Source of the DNA: Phialophora verrucosa
Lineage: Eukaryota; Ascomycota; Eurotiomycetes; Chaetothyriales; Herpotrichiellaceae
Length of the DNA: 64,000 nucleotides
Assembly: GCA_002099365.1 (NCBI GenBank)
Contig: MSED01000003.1
Location: 620,001 to 684,000 of the forward strand
Direction: 5' to 3'
Both the position numbers and the translations under genes were made by a program. Positions 21,911 to 34,008 of this stretch are shown here, piece by piece. The stretch's first letter is position 1. Every line of letters begins with the position of its first letter. Under the pieces are notes generated by a model. That model searched no databases, was not told the DNA's origin, and worked only from the letters and a program-made list of their open reading frames with translations.

Positions 21911-23147
21911 ATGGTGTTGCAGGCAATTCAATATGAGCCCGCTTCGGCCAATTCGGGCCCAGCATTGCGCATCCTTGATCAGCTCCAGTTGCCGCACCGA
22001 ACGACATACGTAGCAGTCTCGAACTGCGAAGAAGCTCATGCTGCTATCAAGCAGATGAAGGTCCGCGGGGCACCAGCAATCGCCATCGTTGCTGCTCTGG
22101 CCCTTGCTGTTGAGATTGGCAACGAGATCCTCGCCGGAAGATTACCTGCTGGTCCAGATGAGGTGAAGGACAGCATCGCCCGGCGGTTGGATTATCTGAA
22201 GACAAGCAGGCCCACTGCAGTCAATTTGGGCGATGCGGTCGGCAAATTGAAAGTTGTGACGATGGCGGCGACATCGCAATCTGAAGCATCTCCGAAGTCC
22301 GTCGCTGAAGCGTATATTGTGGCTGCGGAACGGATGCTGGTTGATGATGTGTCTGATAACAAAGCCATTGGGGAACATGGAGCCAGGTGGATTGAAGAGA
22401 ACACCGTCGCAGGGAGGAAGAGGAAAGTGGACAGTTCTCAACAGCTTCAAGTCTTGACACATTGCAATACAGGGTAAGGAAGAAACTGCCTGGACAATCG
22501 GTCTTGGCTGACAGATGGACAGTTCGTTAGCCACTGCAGGTTACGGTACCGCGCTTGGCGTGATCAGGTCTCTGAGAAGCGCCGACATGCTCACCCGAGC
22601 GTATTGCTCAGAAACTCGGCCATACAACCAAGGCTCGCGATTGACCGCATACGAGCTCGTCCACGACGAAATCCCGGCCACGTTGGTCACAGACTCAATG
22701 GCTTGTGCGTTGATGAACAAGGAGAGAGACCGTCTAGCTGCGGTTGTAGTTGGAGCAGATCGTGTTGCAGCGAATGGCGACACGGCGAACAAGATTGGAA
22801 CTCATTCTCTAGCTGTGCTTGCCCGTCATCACGGCGTGAAATTTCTGGTTGCTGCTCCTCGAACTACCATCGACCGGGACACGGCTTCAGGTGAGGACAT
22901 TGTCATCGAGGAACGGGCGTCGGAGGAAGTGACACGGATCAGAGGCCCCAAGGTCACCGCCGACGGAAAGCTACTTTTGGATGAGGGATCAGAGGTGGTC
23001 AGCACCGCTGCGATTGGGATTGACGTATGGAATCCTGCGTTTGATGTTACCCCCGCCGAGCTCATTGACGGTGTGATCACCGAAGTTGGGGTCGTTGAGA
23101 AGGTCAACGGGAGGTTTGACTTTGAACCCATCTTCCAGCTGTCCTGA
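21911..23147 (+). CDS. MRI1: Methylthioribose-1-phosphate isomerase, two exons
   Basis: Exons are 21911-22473 and 22523-23147 (intron of 49 bases, GTAAGG/CAG), giving 395 residues. The enzyme converts 5-methylthioribose-1-phosphate to 5-methylthioribulose-1-phosphate in the methionine salvage pathway and is related to eIF2B subunits. It has the substrate-binding start KVRGAPAIAIV, the catalytic cysteine in THCNTG (C185), the SETRPYNQGSRLTAYEL segment and the catalytic aspartate in GADRV (D267), followed by NGDTANKIGTHSLA. The intron splits the glycine codon directly after the catalytic cysteine motif. Length and motifs agree with fungal Mri1, and the start is the first ATG. Confidence 0.95.
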
Positions 23148-23366
23148 AGCCGCTGGGTAGCATTTGTCGGAGCGTGTCAGATTCTGGAAACCTCCCTCTA
23201 CATAGTCTGGGACGACAATGCCATCCCGGTCTTCGGTTAGGTGAGGCGGAACCCGATGGAGGTAGTTCCAAGCGACACACATGGCACTGGTGTCTGGTTG
23301 GATCGGCTAGCGGCACATGTGAAAACGTGGTTCCATCCATGCGCGTCTCGCGTCGTGCGCGTGAAG

Positions 23367-23770
23367 CTAATTCGAACTGGGAGCACCTGAAGGTTTGCTC
23401 TCTGCACTGGATTGAGCCATCTCTTCGAAACTCGCCAAGAGTCGGTCAAGATTCCGATGAATCCCATCCAGCTTTGATTCCAACGCAGAGGCTGTCCGCT
23501 CTCCTCTGTGCACACTGTCAGCAAGTGGACCAGGAAGGGAAATGAGCACGAAGGTGGAGACACAGACTGTGCAAGTTCTTGAAATGCCTTTTCCCATGAA
23601 CCATCGTGGATAAGTCAGCGGGAAAATGCGGAAAAGCACTCGAGCTCTAGTAGTTTCTTGCATACCTTCGTCATCTCAGAAGTTAGCATTTGGGGGTTGG
23701 CGTTCTCCAGGCTGCCGTCTGATTGAGCCTGCTCATCCACCTTTTGGGTGTTGGCTTTCTGTTGTGCCAT
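23367..23770 (-). CDS. Small coiled-coil protein, three exons, function unknown
   Basis: Proposed exons, in coding order, are 23770-23666, 23587-23562 and 23505-23367, giving 89 residues. The N terminus is a polar tail rich in Q, S and N. The rest (SEMTKAFQELAQSV, then ERTASALESKLDGIHRNLD) is a heptad-like amphipathic helix, followed by LLASFEEMAQ and a serine/proline tail. The first intron (78 bases, GTATGC/AAG) is well supported by phase. The second (56 bases, donor GTCTCC) is weaker; an acceptor nine bases upstream is possible and would add three residues. I do not recognise the family. The 26-base middle exon is unusually short. The gene converges on MRI1. Confidence 0.5.
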
Positions 23771-26700
23771 TCTGGGATGAGCCGGTGTTGCGGTGTCGTC
23801 GGGAAATCGAATCGGGGTGAGCTTGCCAAAGCTCCGAATTCTGGGTGTCGGCGACGGACCGACAATCAGGAGACTGTGGGTAAAACGTGACGATCGACGC
23901 AGGGTCTTGCCGAACTTTCGTGTCCCCTCTGACGAGCAAAGAAAGAGTGCTGATGGCTGCCGAACGCGTATTTGCAGGGTAACCACACAGAAGGATGGAG
24001 TACAAAATGAGTTCATGAAGCGAGAAAACGCGGAAGCCAAGGTCCCGGCGCCCAGCTCTCTCCCCCAGGTGAATGTTTAAGGGGTCTTTATCGATAAAGG
24101 GCCAACCCACCAGCCTATATTAGGCTTGGCCACGCCTCCAGCGTCATCAAATCAGCCCACAGAGATCCACCGATTCTTCTTGGTTCACACCATCCGCGCC
24201 CAAGTAGGCACGTACTGTCCAATTAACGCTCTACAAACTAGGCATGCAGGAGTTAGGTCAAAGCCAGTAAAGGGTCTCTGCATCGTCCCATTCCCATTTC
24301 TTCCGAACTCTTGGTTAAAGCCGAGATTGAGCGAGCCCTGTCCGAAGCACATTTCTCGACGCTTGCGAACGAAGGTGGAAACGGAAACTCACGAATATAT
24401 ATCTGTGGCTTATCACATACTGCGGTCACTGACTTTCGGGTGGAACTCGACGATGGAGTGACAAGTACCCAGTACCTTTTACAGAAGCTGTATCTTGATA
24501 AAGTCAAGGCAACTGCTTCCCAGGACTCCTCTTACTGAGTACGAGTACGCCACGTTGTCCGCTGGGATTGAGAACGGGCTAGGTCCCTGTGCGCTTGCCG
24601 AGAAGCGCACAAGCGCATGGGATGAGGACGCACAACCATTCTGGGTTCCTCCGGTGCGGTGATCCTTTTGTGAATGCCAGAAGGAAAGCCAGTTTTGCCG
24701 ATCAGGGACGCGCTCAGTCAATGATCACTCTCTCCTCGTCCCCACCCGATTATTATCACAAGTAGCGTACTGTAGTGCAGTCCACAAGCATTGATTCTAT
24801 GAAGAATGGTCTACCCGCTTCATTGGATTGCTTGTGTCCGGCGTCTACTTTGGACGGTCTTCTGCATCAGAAGATCGCGATTTAGGTATGTACAGACGCT
24901 GCCGAATCCCGGGGTTTGACCCACGCTCCCTCGTCAGCGTCGTCATTCAACTTGTTCAATGTTCCCGCATGGCCAGCAGGCAGCAGGGGCGGTGGCTGCC
25001 ATGGCACATGGTTCGAGTCCACAATCTCGCGCCAGCTAACATGCCCTCGGCTGGAAGTCTCCGTGTGAAGTAAAGGATACGTAGTTAGCACCGCTTCTTT
25101 CAAGCTTACTGCCTAGTGGAGTCCTCGTAAAGGCGCAGATGGTGGTAGTACTAGGGACTACTCGGCACTGTATATCCGACAGATCATTACCACATGTCGT
25201 TACCGAGACCCGTTTAGATGCAATGCGACCCGCTGCCCAGAACAGCTGCAGTGCACTGACAGAGCCGCCGCATGGAGCGACTGGAAATTCAGAAGAAGTA
25301 AGTCAAAACAGGAATTCGATCTTATGTTCACCCAGCCTCAACACAGGCGGATTGGCCAGAAAAGCATATACGTGGAGCCTTGGGCCGCCGATTGCCAGAC
25401 TAGATCTCTTAGATGGTCCAAGGCTGTCGCTTGCGATCGAGCATTTGCAGGAACATCTGACAAAACACATTGCTCCCCTCGATCGTGTTTTCGTATTGCA
25501 ATCGGGCGGTCACTACCTCTCCCCGAACAGCGTCGCGCCCTCATCGCTGCACTTTTCTGGCTTCAGTGATAATCTGCGAAACCATTCACCATGGTAAAGA
25601 TGGGACCATCCGAATGTTTCTGTCCAGATGCAAGATCGTCCGTCTACATTTCCTGTTATGTTATGTCCACCACCCCCCTGCTTGGGCAGGTGGACAATCC
25701 TCGATTTACCTTATCGGGGCCGTTGTACTTGTATGCTTGTGTCAGCCCTCAAAGAGCCTTGCTTCGTCGCAGTGGTTGACCCTTCAAGCAGTTGTCCCCG
25801 TACCAGGGTGTTCGGGACCCAGACTCTCGGACCTCATCTGGATGACGAGCCGGGACCGAACAAGCGCTCGCCAACAACCCACACCATAGATGTTCGCCAT
25901 CTCGTAATAAGTGAATAAAGACATCCTCATCTCGAGGGACCACCGTGTCGAGTCGTCTTGTTGTGAAGAATATTCCTGACTCGCTACGCCACTCGCACTG
26001 ATTGCCACATAACCTTTATATGTGTACAAGTAGACGTGGCAATTGAGCTCCTCTGGGCTTCCGTAATCCCGCTGGGGGCGAAATCGGGTTGCCGTCGAGG
26101 CGTGAAGGTTGCTCGTACCCCCTTCGCAGCCCATGACCGAGTCCCCACAGACGGCTTAACTGGGCCGTGCTTGGTTGGCGGGCAGTCAGCGGACGAAAAA
26201 GGCTGTCACTTTGGGAGGAGGGGAAGTACTCGGTACCAGCCTGTGAGAAAGCTCTGACCGTTCGGTTACGGGTAAGGAGTCTACCAGGAGCTGCTGCGCG
26301 CTGCACGACTTCACCATTGCTCCCAAAAATCCATCCTTCCCACCGTATCCCACCATGATCCAGGACCCTTTCTTCGATAATAATTCTTGTCGCTAGTCGG
26401 CGAATGGAGACACACCCGGTGGAGGCGGCGGTCCTTGCATCATCTTGATTGTCGGTATCCACGGCTTCGCACACAGCGACGCTGTGACCTTGGCCTCTTT
26501 TTCCTTCGCATCACCACCTCCCCAGATCATGGCCAGCCTATAGACTTTGTTTTCCCGGGGTCTTTCCCGCCGTTCTTCCATCCTATCCGTACACTGGCGC
26601 TTGTCGCCTCTTTTGTCCGTCAGATCATTGTCAGAGGTGTTAGGCGGGCGTTCTTGTCTCTCGTGAGTCCATGTGCGTTGCTTGGGTCATCGACTTTCAC

Positions 26701-27383
26701 AACAGAATCCCATCTGGGAATACCGGCTGGCCTGGCCTGCCATTCTTTCGACAACGGAACCACATTTTTCCCGTCTGAGATTGGGGAACACCAACCCAAT
26801 CTTCTCATCCCGAGCCCGATCCGAATTGGAGCCTCACCATCCTGTTACCGTCGCCAGGGTCTTGCAGCTATCCGCCTCGCCTGTCTTAACCCCACTGCAT
26901 GCCACTGGGAGCTGTGTGGTATCGAGGCAGATCATCCAAGACCCTGAAGAATCACACCCTGAATCGTTGTCATCACCTCCCAGTCATCGAACCCAGTCGC
27001 CCAAGACTTAGACGGGGTGTTTTCTCTTCTGAAACATCCTGAATCCGACCCAGGCGAGAGCTGCGCCGACGTTATCGACAGCGCGCAAATATCAACGTCG
27101 GAGGACTTGTCACCAAACCACCCGGAGGCCATCCTTCTGTCGCTCTATGATCATCGAGGAAGTACAGCTACTAAGTTTATCGAGCAACGAACTGTCGTTC
27201 CACGACGGGTTGAGATCTGCGTCGCTATTACGAAGATTACACATGCCAAAGAGGTCGGCGTATTCCCCGGTCCATCGTACAGCTTGCGAAGCCTATCGGC
27301 CGGGTTGAGTGGCTGATCCATTGAGCACTGCTCCGTTGGGGGTTGCAAAAATCCTGGTTCGATGACATACTACGTCCGCTTGA
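23771..27383. other. 3.6 kb without a confident gene
   Basis: The left part is the promoter side of the small coiled-coil gene. The right part (about 26.5-27.38 kb) is pyrimidine-rich, C/T-biased sequence that may be promoter and long 5' leader of the SAM/HMG gene. A coding-looking stretch at 24260-24538 is listed separately. Other open frames (up to 186 codons) are antisense pairs with no recognisable features. Confidence 0.4.
24260..24538 (+). pseudogene. Coding-looking fragment without a start, possible exon or relic
   Basis: The frame is open from just after a TAG (which also forms an AG acceptor) to TGA at 24536-24538. It reads a plausible globular sequence including AEIERALSEAHFSTLANE, RIYICGLSHTAVTDFRVEL and STQYLLQKLYLDKV. 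There is no ATG in frame and no clear preceding exon, so it may be the last exon of an unrecognised gene or a remnant. No family match from memory. Confidence 0.22.
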
Positions 27384-29124
27384 ATGAGCGATCTCGCGGC
27401 CCATCTCGAGCGCCTTGGCCTTGAGCAGTATCTTGACCTTTTCATCGGCGAAGGGTTCGACACCTGGGACACTCTGACCGACATTCAAGAGAGCGATTTG
27501 TAAGTGCACGCCCGGATTGTACGCGATTCACCCGCTGACCTGGTGCTAGTGATGCTCTCAATGTCAAACTCGGCCATCGCAGGGTAAGTTGCCGGGACTA
27601 CAATTGCCGAACGTCACACAGACTGACATATGCGTCAAGAAATTACAACGGGCAATCGCTGAATACCGAGGGATCTCTTTCGAGCGTCTCGTCGGATCTG
27701 CCGCCCAGGAAGGACAGCCAGACAGCGCCAGAACTTTCGAAGCTGCCGTCGCTGGCTCGTCAGAGGCTGAGCGGCCCACTGGCCCTCCGCCCGAGACAAA
27801 GAGAAAATATAGGCGGCATCCCAAACCCGATGAAAATGCCCCCGAGCGCCCTCCATCTGCCTACGTGATCTTTTCCAATAGAATCAGGGAAGAAGTGAAA
27901 GACCAGAACCTCTCATTCACACAAATAGCCAAACTGGTTGGAGATCGATGGCAAAAGTTGGATCCAGCTGGCAAAGAGCCATTCGAGGCTCAGGCAAGCG
28001 CCGCCAAGGAGAAATACAACATTCAGCTGTCTGTGTACCGCAAGACGGATGAATACAAGGAGTATATGGCGTACCTAGCCGATTTCAAGGCCAAACACGG
28101 GCAGACGGCCGAAGTCAAGCGGCCTAAGCTGGAGCCCGAGTCTAGTGGCAGCATCATTTCTACGAAGTCCTTTGAAGCAGGCCAGGAAGGAACGGCGCCG
28201 CCGTCTGGCCATTTCCGAGGCGGTTCGATGGGCTCTTCGGCCTCCTCTCCATTCATCGGCGGAGCGACGCAGCTAATGGGCTCAGGGAACCCTGTACCGC
28301 CGCGACCCCAGTTGCCCTCATCTCGCAGCGGAAGCCCCCCGTCGGCGCTGCAGAGTCGAGAATACTTCCGCCCTGGGCTCATCTCCGGTCACAGTTCCGT
28401 CTCGGACGAATCGGCCACGGTAAAGAGCGAGGTTCCTGACACCGTCAACCGTACTGCAGGTCTGTCACTCAGTGCCGCGTCGGCAACACCTCCTCTGCCG
28501 AGCTTCCCTCATAGCGCCGCCGCCGCCGCGGACTCAGCACTGGGACATGATCCTCTCGCGAGGTCGAGGTTGTCATACTTCGTCCAGCAGCAACAGCAGC
28601 AACATGTGCCCTCCCCCATGCCGAACGCCGGCGTTAGCCCGCCCGGGCAAGGCGCGATATCTTACCAGCAGAATATGCCCTCACCCACTGCACAAGAACC
28701 GTCATGGAGAAACCCTCCCGCCGAGTTTCGAGGTTTTCAAGACACGCCAAGAGCCCTCCCCCTTTCCTTCCATCATCCAAGTCCAGGCAGGGAGCAGTTG
28801 AGTCCAACCCAGCTACCCCCGCTGTTATCACAAGAGCGACTGCCAGACTTTCATCCAGCAGCAAGTCCTCGGATCCTCCCACCTCCTCGCGCACCATCCG
28901 GAGGTACCTCTAGCCTCCCACATCTCGGTCGCGCTATGGAACAACCTCGACCTTCAATAAGGGAGCCACTACAGATTCGCCAACAAGCTCGCGATGACGG
29001 CAGGCCCGGATTCAACCGGTCAGAGAGCGACGCAGCTAACACGTTGGCCGGCCTCGCGTCAGGAGTGCCACGACCTGATACTGCCAAGTCTCATAGTCCA
29101 CAACCACCTCCACGACAGCCGTGA
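27384..29124 (+). CDS. SAM-domain plus HMG-box DNA-binding protein, three exons
   Basis: Exons are 27384-27499, 27550-27583 and 27640-29124 (introns 50 and 56 bases, both with GTAAGT donors), giving 544 residues. Residues 1-62 form a sterile-alpha-motif domain (HLERLGLEQYLDLFIGEGFD, ESDFDALNVKLGHRRKLQRAI). Residues about 109-186 form an HMG box (HPKPDENAPERPPSAYVIFS, then FTQIAKLVGDRWQKLD). The remaining ~350 residues are disordered and rich in S, P, Q and A, with a short glutamine run at about 28590-28604. HMG boxes with this sequence bend DNA with low or modest sequence specificity, and the SAM domain may oligomerise. A nuclear chromatin or transcription role is inferred. An in-frame TGA directly before the ATG fixes the start. 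Confidence 0.88.
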
Positions 29125-30656
29125 CAATTGCCATGAACGGACTGGCTTCTGTTCCGACGGCATTTAAGAGTACAAATCATATTCAGCTTGCTTAGCTTCT
29201 TGCATAGTCTCGTGGCGTCCATGAGAAGCATGTTGAAGCGTTCCGATCGTTAATGAGTAATCTCAATTCACATTTCAAAGACCATCTATCCCACGTGTGG
29301 CAGTCACTGCATAGTCGTAACCGTAAGATTGCCGTCTTGCCAGATGAGGTTCGTAGCCGTGGACGAAGCGTCGCTAACCAGATCTGCGTGTGTGTCTGAC
29401 GTGTTCGGCCCTCGCCGAGGACGACGGTCTCTTCATAGGGTGGCTTGCGTTCGAGCGCAATTTCAAAAAGCACGCGCCCCGTCATCGTCCGAGCCTAAAC
29501 AAGAGACCCGGCAAGCGCAGAAGTACCGTGTTCAGGATGTCCGAGAGGAGAGATCTGATACCCATGATCTGCATCACCTGCCTCGACGTTGTATCTAACG
29601 GAGAACGTATAGTTAGCGAAAGAGCTTAATCTTTTGGATCTGCACTAAGATCACCAGGGGACTGCATGTAGAGGAAGCAGAGCTATCATGATTGGGGGAT
29701 GGCCACAAACCAGGTTGCGCGATTGAGCCTCATCCGCATGCGGCACTCTGCAGCTACTGAGGCTTCATCTCGAGATAAGCCAATCGAAGACCGACACGAA
29801 CGGTGGAGCCTAGCCAGGCACGGCCAAGGACTGCTGCGTGATATTGAGCTTCGAGAGACTCGGGAAGCACCTGAAACGGGCGAGCATGATGGCCATTTGT
29901 TGGAGTGAGATCCCGTTCACGAGAGGCGGTCGATCGTGCATTGCTAGCGCGCAGGAGCCTCTCTCCAATCACTGACTTCCCGCTCACTTTCTTCTTCCAA
30001 CCTCATCTTAAATTGCCAGCGACAACTTGCTTCATCACCATCGTCTCGTCGTCAGTAACCGGCTTTGCCTCTTCTCAAACCGCCATTCCCCCGTCGCATC
30101 CGACTCCACGTTTCATGCCATCGTCCCAATTTCCTTGGACGCGCTAAGCTCAGACAGCATAGACTCCTTGGTGAGCTTGCCGTGATGACTTGCAGCCCAA
30201 TGGGTGAGCGTCACAGCCCTTTTCTCGGCAGATTGAAGCCTTGGAAGCTTCGCTCGGGTGCTTGATATGCCCAGCATGCTTCTCGAATCACGACGTCGTT
30301 CACCATGTACCGAAGCCTGCCCGACCCAGGTGCCTCTGCGACCTTCTCGAATTGTCTTCCTCTCCGTGGTGCACGTCCGTTTCCGGAGTCCTTGCAATAT
30401 CGATGATCTTCACCGACTGGGTTCAGAGTATCATTGTTGTGTCCCCATGTCCGTCTCCAGGCACAGTCTATCAGCAAGGTACCGGCCTGTACATATTAAG
30501 ATGGAGACTCGAGGACTCCACCAGGTTCTGATATATAAGAATTGATGGCAGGACTCGCTCTGGAAGTCCCTTCTTGCAAGCCATTCTCTCCTTTCACACA
30601 GCAGGACATCCATTCGTTTACCATTTCTCTTCTAGCTCATTCATTCATTCATCAAG
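29125..30656. other. Intergenic, with promoter of the aspartic protease
   Basis: About 1.5 kb. It holds a TATATAAG box (30532-30539) and a C/T-rich leader ending TCATTCATTCATCAAG before the protease ATG. No coding region can be supported. Confidence 0.5.
30532..30539 (+). promoter_or_regulatory. TATA box of aspartic protease gene
   Basis: TATATAAG lies 118-125 bases upstream of the ATG at 30657. The following ~90 bases are a C/T-rich leader, which fits a start site about 30-60 bases after the box. Confidence 0.6.
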
Positions 30657-32023
30657 ATGCTTTCTTTCACGATCTTGCTGGCCGCTTCGGCCTTGACAGG
30701 CACTGCGCTTGCCAAGCCCATTCCCGTTCCTCAAGAGGTTGCCCCAAGGAAAGGGTTCACCCTCGCCCAAAGCGTCCCAAAGCCCTACCAGGCTGGTCCT
30801 GTGGCTTTGCAAAAGACCTATCTCAAATACAACATGGCTGTTCCCGACGCGGTCAAGGCCGCCGCCGCCGACGGCTCCGTCACCGCCACCCCGGAGCAAT
30901 TTGACGCCGAGTACCTCTGCCCGGTCACTATCGGGGGTCAGACGTTGAACCTGGATTTTGACACCGGGTCTTCTGACTTGTAGGTCCTAGAATCCTCCAC
31001 ATTTCTGGCACACATGACTCACTGAAGCAGGTGGGTCTTCTCCTCCGAGCTCTCTAGCTCATCGCAATCCGGCCACAGCATTTACAACCCATCCAAATCG
31101 AGTACTGCAAAGAAATTGAGTGGGGCCAGCTGGAGCATTTCGTACGGAGATGGGTCCAGCGCCAGTGGTGATGTCTACACCGACACTGTCGACATCGGTG
31201 GCACGACGGTGACCGGGCAAGCTGTTGAGCTTGCGAAGACAATCAGTGCCCAATTCCAGCAGGATGAGAACAACGACGGCCTGCTTGGGCTCGCCTTCAG
31301 TTCCATCAATACTGGTAAGTGATTTATTGGGAGTAAGACATGGTATCATCGATGCTAACCAGTATTGCAGTCAAACCTCAGGCACAGACCACGTTCTTCG
31401 ACACTGCCATCAAAGAAGGGGTCCTTGACCAGGACGTGTTCACCGTGGACTTGAAGAAAGGCGCTCCTGGTACCTACGATTTCGGCTTCATCGACGATTC
31501 CAAGCACACCGGCGACATCACCTACACTCCGATTGATAACTCCCAAGGATTCTGGGAGTTTACCGGCACCGGTTACCAGGTTGGCGATGGAGAGTTCCAG
31601 TCAGCCAGCATTGATGCCATCGCCGACACTGGCACCACTCTTCTCCTCATGGATGATGACATTGTCTCTGCCTACTACGATGAAGTCGATGGTGCCAAGT
31701 ATGACAACTCGCAAGGCGGTTATACTTTCCCATGTTCTGCAGATCTTCCAGATTTCGCCGTTGGCGTCAGTGATTACCACGCCGTTATCCCTGGGTCATT
31801 CATGAACTTCGCTCCCGTCTCTCAAGGCTCCTCAAGTAAGTTGTACCACTCACAATCTTCCGGGCTGCGGTTGCTAATGGGGTTGTGTCTAGGCTGCTAT
31901 GGTGGTCTCCAAAGCAACCAGGGCATCGGACTGTCGATCTATGGCGATATCTTCCTTAAGGCGGTGTTTGCTGTCTTTGACAGTGGGAACCAGCAGTTTG
32001 GCGTCGCCGCGAAGGACCTGTAG
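30657..32023 (+). CDS. Secreted pepsin-like aspartic endopeptidase (A1, aspergillopepsin-like), four exons
   Basis: Exons are 30657-30979, 31031-31314, 31371-31835 and 31893-32023 (introns 51, 56 and 57 bases), giving 400 residues. A signal peptide (residues 1-19) is followed by a basic propeptide to about residue 75. The mature enzyme has the first catalytic aspartate in DFDTGSSDLWVF (D102), the flap tyrosine in SYGDGSSASGD, and the second catalytic aspartate in AIADTGTTLLL (D288). The end ILGD-like segment is present as LSIYGDIFLKAVFAVFD. Such enzymes are secreted acid proteases that cleave proteins outside the cell. No GPI-anchor tail follows. The first intron splits the codon right after the catalytic DTGSSD motif. 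A TATATAAG box lies upstream. Confidence 0.95.
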
Positions 32024-32470
32024 ATCAGTCACGTGTGGATGATTTGAGAGGGTTTTCCTCGACGACTGTGTGGATCGCATTCGCTTTCTTATAGATAAGA
32101 GCTTGATCCATTGGTGATACGGTGCATATACGAAGGCATTTTTCTTAAGGACGGAGTTGGGATTTTATGAATGTTGTACATAAGAAAGGGCATCTTTTAT
32201 GTACTCGGTATCAACCAGGAAGTATGTGGTTGACGTCATCGTCGGTTGCATTCTGGGCACGCCAATCATGTCATGGCCGCGCAGCACTTGCTCGTACTCG
32301 AATGTTTCCTGGCCCGGTCCAAGCTTCTCTTCTTGATCTGTTGCTTACATGTGAGCTGCCGGCAGTGCACATGCTTCTGGTTGATGCTCCAACGAGGCGA
32401 CTCTGACTTTGCCTGGTTCCGTGAACGCGCAGGGTCACTGCACAGCGACTCGCTCGCCCACTACGCCGAG
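32024..32470. other. Intergenic, promoter of DGAT2 gene
   Basis: About 450 bases. The reading frame of the following gene stays open back to 32246, with other ATGs at 32246 and 32384, but composition and Kozak context favour the ATG at 32471. No other gene is seen. Confidence 0.45.
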
Positions 32471-34008
32471 ATGGCGGCGACCGCAATCGAGAGCCAGGGA
32501 CTACTGAACCCGGAACCTTCTCAGCCAGAGGGACGTGCTGAGCACGGTCTACCACCCAAGTCCTACGCGGAAGCTGCAAAACCCCAGGCGGGTGCTCAGA
32601 ACGGGAACGCCGTCCGGCCAGAGTCTGATCCACAACAGAAGGGCGCAGTCAACGGCTCTGCCCCTCGTCCACTAGTCAATGGTCAGAAGGACAGGCAAGA
32701 ACTGGACGAGGACAAGACTATTTACGAGAAGCACGTCAACCATAATGGCGAGATTTTGACAAGCATCAAGCCGAGCGAAAATTACGAAAAGAGTTTGAAA
32801 CACAATGGGCAGACCGCCCCTCGAGAGAGGAAAGCCACCAGGCCGGCCAAAAGGCAGGATCGAACACGGGATGAGCTCGCGAGCGGCAGACAAGCTGGCG
32901 CAGGCTGGGAGAGATCTGCGTATGCATCTTCTCCTCTAGCCAACTATCCGCGAGGACTGATGACTGACGCTCTCATAGGATTCGGTGGGCGCCCCTCAAC
33001 GTGCCCTTGCAACGCAGACTCCAGACTCTGGCCGTCCTATGGCACACTATCACCATCCCGCTCCTGCTGTCCTTCTTCTTTCTCCTATGCAGCATCCCTC
33101 TCACCTGGCCTCTCCTCATCCCCTACCTCATCTACATCCTCCTCATCAGCGAAGCAGCCACCGACGGCACCCTCAAACGAAGATCGAAATGGCTACGTGG
33201 GTCGAAATTCTGGTCTGCGTTCGCTTCCTATTTCCCTGCCCGGCTACATCGCACCGTTGAACTCGAACCAACCAGGAAATACATTTTCGGATATCATCCC
33301 CACGGAATCATCTCACACGGGGCATTCGCCGCGTTTGGCACCGAGGCGCTGGGCTTCTCCGAGCTGTATCCGGGAATCACAAATACTCTGTTGACACTGG
33401 ACGCAAACTTCCGGGTGCCTCTATATCGGGACTACGCGTTGGCTTTGGGTCTGGCATCTGTATCACGCGAGTCAATTGAAAACATCCTGTCCAAAGGCGG
33501 CCATGACGGCGAGGGGATGGGCCGCGCAGTGACAATTGTCATCGGCGGGGCACGAGAATCTCTTGACGCGCAGCCTCACTCTCTCCGGCTTGTGCTGAAG
33601 AGTAGGAAGGGATTCGTCAAGTTAGCCATCCGCACGGGCGCCGACCTGGTCCCCGTCCTTGCGTTCGGTGAGAATGAACTGTACGACCAGGTGGACAGTG
33701 TCGAGCATCCTTGGATCCACAAGTTCCAGATGCTCGTGAAAAAGGCAATGGGGTTCACAATTCCACTCTTCCATGCCAGAGGCATATTCAACTACGACGT
33801 CGGGCTATTGCCGTACCGACGAGCGATTAACATTGTCGTGGGCCGGCCAATCAAGGTCGTGCAGCAGGGCGGGAAGGATAACAAGGTTGATGAAAAGTAC
33901 CTGGATCAAGTACATCAGGAGTATGTGGACGAGTTGGTTAGGTTGTGGGACGGCTACAAGGACACGTTTGCAAAGGATCGGGAAGGCGAGCTGGAGATTG
34001 TAGAGTAG
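32471..34008 (+). CDS. DGA1: Diacylglycerol O-acyltransferase type 2 (DGAT2), two exons
   Basis: Exons are 32471-32919 and 32979-34008 (intron of 59 bases, GTATGC/TAG with CTGAC), giving 492 residues. The enzyme acylates diacylglycerol with acyl-CoA to make triacylglycerol at the ER and lipid-droplet surface. After a hydrophilic N-terminal ~145 residues comes IRWAPLNVPLQRRLQT, a long hydrophobic hairpin (about residues 167-207), and the catalytic HPHG at 256-259. The later family motifs are FRVPLYRDYALALG, VIGGARESLDA, RKGFVKLAIRTGADLVPV and the P-F-x-Y-type MGFTIPLFHARGIF. The disordered N-terminal extension is typical of filamentous fungi. Upstream in-frame ATGs exist; 32471 has the best context (GAGATGG). 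Confidence 0.93.

Noticed and set aside
25005..25040. tRNA B-box-like sequence GGTTCGAGTCC
   Set aside because: The flanking bases do not form a T-stem or acceptor stem, and no A-box or cloverleaf can be drawn upstream.
26387..26947. 186-codon + frame upstream of the SAM/HMG gene
   Set aside because: Arginine/serine/proline-rich chance frame in C/T-rich sequence; the start codon context is poor and there is no family match.
32246..32470. Upstream extension of the DGAT2 frame
   Set aside because: ATGs exist upstream, but the sequence (cysteine and histidine-rich, not conserved-looking) resembles leader DNA and the ATG at 32471 has better context.
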